A DNA stretch of 64,000 nt, taken from NCBI GenBank assembly GCA_036768485.1, contig JAVLUZ010000346.1, positions 1,064,001-1,128,000 of the forward strand, written 5' to 3'. Position 1 is the stretch's first letter. The number at the start of each line of letters is the position of its first letter. The notes under the pieces are model-generated. The model had not been told where the DNA came from. It did no database searches and worked only from the letters and a program-made list of their open reading frames with translations. The stretch comes from Mermis nigrescens (Eukaryota > Nematoda > Enoplea > Mermithida > Mermithidae). Positions 57,420 through 64,000 of this stretch are shown piece after piece. A program made the translations under genes and the position numbers.

Positions 57420-58750
57420 GCCTTAATTTATGATACAAAAAACAGTTGCTAAAAATTTTCAAAGCACATTTATACTTATTTGTTGCATCTTAAAAATTTT
57501 ATTTAACTTTGCCTTTTCCAAATTTAATGTGCATAAATTAAGCTACAAAAGTAAATTAAAATTTTATACAATAATGCAATTCAGAAATGGTAAATATCTT
57601 ATTGAAACTCATTTTGCAACACAACTGTTGCGTTAATTTAAAAATTTTTTATGCAAGCACTTTAAGTTTCTTAAAAAACTCAAAATTTAATAAAATGGAC
57701 AATAAATTTTTGCAAAAATTTTAGCCATTACATTATGCAAAACATTTTACCAGTTTTTTGTATCATTTGTCACATAAGAATAAAAAGTCACCAGTAAGAA
57801 ATATAAAAAACAAAAACATTATAAAAGAAAAAATAAAAATAATGCATAATAAATAATAAAAATAAAATAGAAATAAAAATTAAATAGAAAATCAAAAAAT
57901 AATAAAAATAAATTAACAGGAAAGGAAAAACAGAAGAAATTTGTTTAAAATTTTTTAGTCATTCATTTGAATGCAAGCAATTTTTCTAGATTTTTTCAAA
58001 ACATTCAACTCCAAAACCTATACCATCATCTGGAACAAAGTTCCCGAAGTCACCTTTTTCCACGTTATTTCGGTGAATGTTGATCATTATTCTTCGAGTT
58101 TTTTCTATCTGTGAAAAATGTACTTGCACGTGTTTTGCTAGCTGGACTAATACGCAAAACACTTAGTTGTGCTGATAACTTAGTTTTTTCTTATACCATT
58201 ACCGCTGTTAAGGACAATTTTCGAAAGTTTCTCAATATTTGTTATTGAGCAGCTGAGTAGGTTTACTGTAGTATAATTCTGTTCCTCTCCCTTTCCAGCC
58301 ACGGCAAGCGTCAAGCAACCGTGTTGCACCCTTTTTAAATTTTTTTGTCTATTTGTCAAGCAAAATTTTGGGGAAATGGGAAAAAAATTTCTGCTTGGTG
58401 TCCGGGGCAGAGCCCCAGAAAATTTTTTAAAAATAAGCACTTTTATGTTGAACTTTAACGCTAAATTCGGCCAAATTTTGATTTGAATTTGCCAATAAAT
58501 ATGATTAAATAATTTTGAAAAATGAGCTTGTTAAGCGAGAGTTGTAAACCAAGAGAAAAAAAAATGAAAATTTTCTCGAAATTTTTTGAAATCACGAAGC
58601 GCCAACTTTTTTTTGAGTTTTCCCAAGAAAAAGCGGGTCACAACAGTTGCGAGCACCTGCATAGCTCAATTTTTGAAACTTCAAAATTTCTCCAGGGTAT
58701 CCCCCCACTGGCTATGCCAGTGCATGCCAGCATGTTTTTTCTCAAAATTA
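57420..58750. other. AT-rich noncoding stretch
   Basis: A-rich tracts (57780-57920). The segment 58300-58430 has GGGGCAGAGCCCC, a perfect short hairpin near 58404. No gene is supported. Confidence 0.4.
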
Positions 58751-58754
58751 GGGA

Positions 58755-60430
58755 TTGAAGAAGAAAGAAGAAAGAAATTTCATTACTAATACACCGACCG
58801 ATAAAATGTAAAATGACAAAATACATAATACACGTTTACGAACTAGTAACGGGACATGCGAGTCAATGGAATGACAAGTTTTACACGCGCCCCACAAGAT
58901 ATCTAGATAAATCAAAGTTTGCTAATCTAGATTTGAATATGTTTAGATTAGGGGAAGAAACAATGAAGTCAGGTAGATCGTTCCAAACTGCGATGTATTT
59001 GTAAAACAAATCAAACTTTTCTAAATTAGAATGTACAACAGGTATAACTAATTTAAATCTATTAATGCTGCGGGTAATATTATGATTAAATACAAAAAAA
59101 TCATCAGCTTCCAAACATGATTTGTGACAAATAATCTGATACATCATACACGGACAAATTTGCAAGCGTCTTAATTCAAGTCTGCACAATTTAAGTTGTA
59201 TTAAATGATCCTCATAAGAAAGAATATTATTATAACCGAAAATATATTTAGTAAATCTACATTGAACAGCTTCCAGTTGATCTATATCACTAATATAAGA
59301 AGGGTTCCATACACTACAACAGTACTCAAATAAAGGTCTAACATAACAACTATAAGCTTTAACAAGGTTACATTTATCACACTGAAAAATGATTTGCGTA
59401 TTAAAATACATCTGGAGAAAGCTTTTTTTATCAAAGAATTATAATGTTCCTTAAATTTTAAATTTCGGGAAATCAAAACTCCTAAATCACGGACAAACAA
59501 ATCACTAGAAATAATTTCCCCATTTAGTCTATAAATAACTTTTTGATTATTATTACCCAAATATAGAACTTGACTTTTGGTTCGTGAAATAGGTAAATCC
59601 CATGTAATTGCCCACTCAAAAATCTTATCTAAATCAGACTGTAATAATCTATAGTTACGACTAATATTGAAAATTTTGATATCATCAGCAAACATATAAA
59701 CCGTGCTATAAATATTATCACATATGTCATTGATAAAAATCGAAAAGAGCGTAGGTCCAAGGACACTTCCTTGGACGACACCGCTAGTAACAGGCACGTA
59801 ATGAAAAAGACTGATTAATGTGAACACACTGAGAACGATTGAACAAATAGGCCTTTAACCATGTAAACAAATTGCCCTTTATTCCATATCCGTTTAACTT
59901 AATGATCACTATTTACTTTATCAAATGCTTTTGAAAATTCTAAGTATATTATATCAACAGTTTCTTTTTTAGCTAAAGGACTGAATCCATGAAAACTCAC
60001 ATTTTAACAACTGTGTTTCACAAGATTTATTCTTTTGAAAACCAAATTGAAAAAGGAGATATTAGTTTATTAACCTTAAGAAAGTTTAACAATTGAATAT
60101 TAATAATTCTCTCCATTATTTTTGCAATAGAACAACAAAGAGAGATGGGCCTGTAATTTTCAACTAATGCTGGGTCCCCCTTTTTCAAAATGGGAATAAC
60201 ATGTGCCATGCTCCAAAGCTCGGGAATATTTCCAGACAGAAAAGATACAGTGAAAATAGAAACTAACGGCTTTACCATTTGAAACGACAATTTTTTAATA
60301 AAAAGATTACAGATTCCATCTGGGCCAACTGCAGTAGAATTATTCAGATGGTTAAAATTAAAATCATGGAAAACCCTGGAAAGAGTGCCTGGGTGCCGCA
60401 AAATTATGAAAACTAATGTAAATATAGGTA
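58755..60430 (-). mobile_element. Non-LTR (LINE) retrotransposon, 5' truncated
   Basis: The RT and the C-terminal region are present, but the apurinic endonuclease expected upstream is absent; 5' truncation is the usual outcome of target-primed reverse transcription. The 3' end, reading leftward, finishes in a TTTCTTTCTTC-type pyrimidine run (about 58760-58785). The style of the C-terminal helix region (YVRPLFEYCCSVWNP) is that of CR1/Jockey-type elements. Confidence 0.85.
58881..60401 (-). pseudogene. LINE reverse transcriptase, frameshifted
   Basis: The fingers read TAVGPDGICNLFIKKLS, GNIPELWSMAHVIPILKKGD and ENYRPISLCC (60401-60027). A gap of about 200 bp with stops follows. The palm reads SGVVQGSVLGPTLF and the catalytic YMFADDIKIF (about 59700-59670), then LGVLISRNLKFKEHY. 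The C-terminal segment, from 59411, has LFEYCCSVWNP, DQLEAVQCRFTKYI and CRLELRRLQI, a stretch shared by CR1- and Jockey-like RTs. At least three frame changes are present. Confidence 0.9.
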
Positions 60431-60753
60431 AAACCTATCGAAAAAAATTTTTTGAAAAAAGGAATATACCTACATTTTTGACCGTCATTTTTTGAATTTT
60501 TTTGTTTGTTTTGAGTTTCTTAAGTTTTTTTAAAAGCTGAAGGTTGGAAGCACTGCTAGGCGGCCGGCTGTAGAGATGAAAATCGGGTTGGAATTGCTGA
60601 CACGCATTCGGACCGCAAGTCTTAGAGGATTTTGAGCTGTTGCATATTGAATCACTTGTTTTGCAGCTATTTATAGTACTTTTGCCTGTCTTACTCTTAC
60701 AATCTTTCTGATTGTAGGCTTTATTGAGGCCTTGTTGCATGTATTTATCCGTC

Positions 60754-60955
60754 CATGTCTGCTGCAAAACGTTATTCCATTGTGCATGTCCTTGATCATC
60801 TGTTTGATTCATCAAGTGATGATGATGAAGCAGAAGAGATTGCAATCTGTGGTAGAAACGAAAATGCCAAAGGAACAGTTCGAGTGACGAAAAACATCAA
60901 GCAATAGAAGTTAGGGACCTTATGAAGGAATTGTTTGATGACAAGGTTAGGTTTT
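60754..60955 (+). pseudogene. Candidate first exon of a second piggyBac-like gene
   Basis: From ATG 60754: MSAAKRYSIVHVLDHLFDSS, then SDDDEAEEIAICGR. A one-base shift near 60880 restores an acidic/basic frame (SSSDEKHQAIEVRDLMKELF) up to a donor-like GACAAG|GTTAGG at 60955. The layout (basic start, L-x-x-LF, acidic serine-rich tail) is like the block at 5716. Identity as a transposase start is inferred from the downstream Cys-rich exon on the same strand. Confidence 0.35.
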
Positions 60956-60959
60956 ACAT

Positions 60960-61750
60960 TTATCTTGCTTACTGAAGGTGAGTGGCGTTGTTTTTCTCCA
61001 TTATTACAACTTATTCACACATTTTAGTCATTTAATCATTTTTTTTAATTTAATTCTGACACTTGTATTATTCTAAGTTTGAGTTAGACGCAGTAAACAT
61101 GACTAATTCTTTGAAGTTCTATGTATTTTTCTTGGCCTGACCCAAAAATGAATAATGGGACTAAATTTAAGACCTTTTAGGCATACATGTAATTCGATTT
61201 TCAGTGAAATCCAACTGTCCACATTCTTTGATGCCATTGTTATCCTTTCTTATGACTCCATGAACCAGATATACTATAACATCGACATCATATACCACAC
61301 CTTATAATGATAACGCTGATCGAATGATTACCAGTTTCACGCTAAATCCGATTTTATGATAAAATCATCCAATCAGTAGAAATTTTGATATTTTGTTAGC
61401 ATATCTGTGAGAAAAGAAATTATTCATTCAAGAGGAGTCGTAGATGGGCGGCACACAAATTATGGGTTCTCTGGAGGGTAAAAGTGGCAAAAATCACTTA
61501 AAATGTACCAAAAATTTAATTCTGGGGGTCTGGCAGTCTTTAAGGGTTCATGGAGTTTAAACCCTATCAAACCCCTCATGCTCATATTTGATAGGACTTC
61601 TAAGCAGACATGCATGTGGGGGTTTGGGGTCTGGACCACACATTGGCATGGGGGTTCGGATTCCCCAGAATCTGACAAACCCTTAAATCGATAATTGTCG
61701 CAAGACCCCCAGAATTGCTATTTTTGAAACTTTTGGGCATTGGACCCCAT
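60960..61750. repeat. Noncoding with MITE-like C/G-run blocks
   Basis: At 61440-61740 GGGGGTCTGGCAGTC, CCCCTCATGCTCATATTTG and CACATTGGCATGGGGGTTCG are decayed family A-type ends in both orientations. No coding signal. Confidence 0.45.
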
Positions 61751-61757
61751 CCGGACC

Positions 61758-61907
61758 CAGGCACGTAGCTTTGGGGGGGGGTCCCCCAAAATTCAGAAAA
61801 AACCGAAAAAATAGGACCTTTTACACGTTATTTTGTGCTATTTTTGGCTTAGACCCCCCAAAATTGGTGTTGGTCCCCCCAAAATAGGAGGGCCAGCTAC
61901 GTGCCTG
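61758..61907. mobile_element. Family B hAT-type MITE, short copy with perfect duplication
   Basis: 150 bp with perfect 13-bp terminal repeats CAGGCACGTAGCT / AGCTACGTGCCTG. Both sides read TCCGGACC (61750-61757, 61908-61915). CAGG-starting repeats and an 8-bp duplication indicate hAT. The interior is C/G-runs and AT with no gene. Confidence 0.95.
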
Positions 61908-61929
61908 TCCGGACCCAACAGAATTTTTT

Positions 61930-62400
61930 GCTATACATGTATGGTCTGGCTAGACTACCCTGAAGGGAAAATGTGATATTTCTTCTTAAGAAGAAGCAAA
62001 ATGGCGGATGAAAATTGGTGAAAATCGTAAATTTTTTTCAAAAATTGCTTAAAATTGACTATAAACTGTGGATTAATGCAGTTTTTTCTTAGCATGTGTG
62101 CCACTTTCTAACATTGTTTTAGCCCAAAACTCACTATTTGACTTTCGGACCGGCTGACTCTCTAGGTCAGCCTTCCTGTGCATATGTATACATGTATATT
62201 GTAAGCAGACAGGCTGATCGTGGAGGTTCTTGTACTTGAGAAGGACAAAGCGGAAAATTTCCTCCAAAAATAAGCCTAAATTAATATGAAAAATCACATA
62301 TTTTCTTTAAAAAAGTGAGTCTGTTTAACTCAAATATGTTCTGCAACAACTGTCTCCTGAAAATCCCATTTTCTATGAAAATTATAGGCTGTAAGTTATA
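61930..62400. other. Noncoding stretch
   Basis: No clear features beyond short palindromes (ATACATGTAT near 61934 and 62190). Nothing coding. Confidence 0.4.
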
Positions 62401-62413
62401 ATGTTGTTCTTAG

Positions 62414-62627
62414 TGCGCCGGTGTCAAAACCAGCCAAGGAAAGTTCCGCGAGAGGCCATTGTGTGGAGTGTCGTCAAAACATAGATGATCGGCGGTCTCT
62501 AAAGGTTGGCGAGAGAAGCAGGCTGTTGGATAATGCGAAAATGACGCAGAAATGCTCTGTGTGTGCAGCCTTTACTTGTTCACGGCATTCACACAAGAAA
62601 ATTTGCTGCATGGACTGTCATAAATGA
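62414..62627 (+). CDS. Cys/His-rich last exon, piggyBac-like C-terminus
   Basis: Acceptor-like GTTGTTCTTAG precedes an open frame of 71 codons to TGA 62625-62627. It reads APVSKPAKESSARGHCVECR, a basic spacer, TQKCSVCAAFTCSRHSHKK and ICCMDCHK. The pattern C-x2-C, about 29 residues, C-x2-C, C-x2-H, C-x2-C-H is typical of C-terminal Cys-rich domains of piggyBac-type transposases, and is related to the truncated exon at 16561. Catalytic exons are not found between 60955 and 62414, so the copy is incomplete. Confidence 0.6.
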
Positions 62628-62738
62628 TTTTCTTTTATTTTACTGCTTAGATTGTGATTCTTCCTGGTAGTTTGGCTTGGTGGTATTCACTTTTTTGTCT
62701 TGTGATCTCTGTAATTCGATCTTTTTGCCTGTTTTGAC

Positions 62739-63012
62739 CACACCTGGGCGTGGGGGGAGTTCGGGGGGGGGGGAAGTATGCACCCCCAGAAACCAAAATA
62801 CCCTACCCCCCAGAAATCAAAATACCCCCCCCAGAATTCAATTTTTGAAAATTTTTTTCGTTTTTTTCGCAATTTTTTGATGCCAATGGATAGTGATTGA
62901 TGAGAAACGTCGAAAAATCGTGTTTTTATCACCGTACCACCATTTTTAAGGCCATTTTTCGACCTTCAAAAAAATCTTGCACCCCCCAGAATTTTCTTGC
63001 TGCCCACGTATG
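62739..63012. mobile_element. Family A MITE, complete
   Basis: Ends CACACCTGGGCGTGGGGGG and CTGCCCACGTATG; flanks GTTTTGAC (62731-62738) and GTTTTGTA (63013-63020) share 6 of 8 bases. The core GATGCCAATGGATAGTGATT, then GATGAGAAACGTCGAAAAAT, is close to the copy at 42105. Confidence 0.88.
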
Positions 63013-63261
63013 GTTTTGTACCCCTTCCTGCAGTAGGGATCGATATTTGTATTTTCCTGATCCCTCTTTCTTGCATTTACCGTTTTTGCCCTTTTTGCTT
63101 TACCCCTTTCATGCGATTCCTTTTTTTGCCCTTATGACCCCAACTCATTAGGATTTATTTTGTTTTCCTCTTCTCTCTGGATCCAAATAGAATTTAGAAT
63201 GCTCATGCTTTTTTGGATAATCGCGATTCTTGGGGGGAATATTTTTGATGGGGTGAAAACT

Positions 63262-63322
63262 AGAGCTGTGCCGGGGCCGCCTTTTTTGCCGGGGCCGCCT
63301 TTTTTGCCGGGGCCGGGGCCAA
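63262..63322. repeat. CCGGGGCC tandem patch with TAGAGCTGTG end
   Basis: GCCGGGGCCGCCTTTTTT is repeated twice, then GCCGGGGCCGGGGCC. Preceded by TAGAGCTGTG, a hAT-like terminus. Related to 4752-4846. Confidence 0.45.
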
Positions 63323-63447
63323 GAAAAGCGTGCTTTACCGTGCTCATTGTACGACCCTACCCGACCCCTTATACCTATGTATATATTCTTGCTTGTAGAA
63401 AAGCGCGTCAAGCGTTAATATTTGTTGGGATTACAAGATATAACAGA

Positions 63448-63640
63448 ACATGGGCATCGGGGGGTCTTGGGGGGTCTAGACCCCCCAGAATTCACATTCT
63501 CCCCCCCCCAAAAAAATCTGCTAGACCCTCCAAAAATTGATTTTCATATTTTTTTTAGTTTTTCTGCGATTTTTTATGCCAATGGATAGCTCTCATTGAG
63601 AAACGCAAGAAAACGAGAAAATGGTGTTTTTGAGTGTTTT
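63448..63640. repeat. Family A MITE, decayed right half
   Basis: ACATGGGCATCGGGGGGTCT then ATGCCAATGGATAGCTCTCA and TTGAGAAACGCAAGAAAACG match the family core. The right terminus (TGCTGCCCA) is missing. Confidence 0.65.
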
Positions 63641-64000
63641 TTTTAAAGTGCTTTACTTTGCACTTTTTTAGGCTTATTAATCTATTTTTTCTGATAGACG
63701 TAGCTGTCTGCTACCAAGCAAGCTGGAAATGCTCGTCTATATGAATTGCAATTTAAAATGTGTCAATTTTGATTATTAACTAGAAATTTGCACCAAGTCC
63801 AGACAGACCAGACGCATAAATTTTACGTTATTCTACTGTAATGCCCTTTCTTGTCATTACTACCTTGAAGTATGCTTGCATCTCGTGTACTTTTATCTCT
63901 TGTCATTTTACCCGCGAATTTTTCTACGTGTTACTTGTCCGAATATTGCATCCTCACTTTGTCCATATACAACGTCTCTTTATTGTTGATCTATCAGTGT
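63640..64000. other. Noncoding tail of the window
   Basis: No element ends, coding frames or repeats recognised. Confidence 0.4.

Noticed and set aside
60435..60845. 136-codon minus-strand open frame
   Set aside because: It is antisense to the acidic exon block at 60754, is Ser/Lys/Gln-rich, and continues into unrelated sequence; probably a shadow frame.

Overview
The window is eukaryotic, AT-rich and made almost entirely of mobile-element debris. I find no intact single-copy host gene and no rRNA, tRNA or CRISPR array. Spliceosome-like intron boundaries, Ty3/Gypsy, non-LTR, piggyBac, hAT and Polinton-type sequences, and many miniature inverted-repeat elements point to an invertebrate animal genome. 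Three weak hints fit a nematode: doublets of TTAGGC inside a repeated unit, very frequent CTGTAG/CTACAG words, and apparent introns of about 50-60 bp. I do not claim a species.

Layout. 1-3142: the pro-RT-RNaseH-integrase part of a decayed Ty3/Gypsy element, cut by a Tigger/pogo-like nonautonomous element (3143-3933). 3934-17900: interspersed repeats and MITEs, with exons of a spliced piggyBac-related gene (10562-10832, 12158-12299, 16561-16694; possible earlier exons near 5716 and 8187). 17900-20250: two diverged tandem arrays built on a TGTAAAGT/TTTACA motif. 20500-21700: AT hairpins and a pair of 172-bp inverted arms. 23185-25970: a second Gypsy element with matching LTR pieces on both sides.

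26001-40869: a minus-strand piggyBac transposase pseudogene (26229-28079). TTAA-flanked piggyBac-type ends lie at 26001 and 40869, so the two ends may bound a 14.9-kb composite. Inside are two tandem copies of a 5.5-6.0-kb unit (28829-34852 and 34853-40305) full of nested arrays and GC-rich hairpins. 40971-45420: small tandem repeats, a long (TA)n and more MITEs. 45975-48569: a hAT element with its transposase pseudogene; a 281-bp MITE has inserted into the right terminal repeat and duplicated CTGGGCAC. 48590-55643: a decayed but collinear protein-primed family-B DNA polymerase of Polinton type, with all exonuclease and polymerase motifs in order and several intron-like gaps. 56700-57420: unidentified spliced fragments. 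58755-60430: a 5'-truncated non-LTR retrotransposon RT. 60754-62627: first and last exons of another piggyBac-like gene. 62739-64000: more MITEs.

The genes do not form a pathway. They are independent elements, often nested, that record successive insertions. The most informative structures are the piggyBac-bounded composite with its tandem cargo, the MITE families with 8-bp target duplications, the intron-bearing PolB, and the triloop hairpins found in otherwise unrelated repeats.
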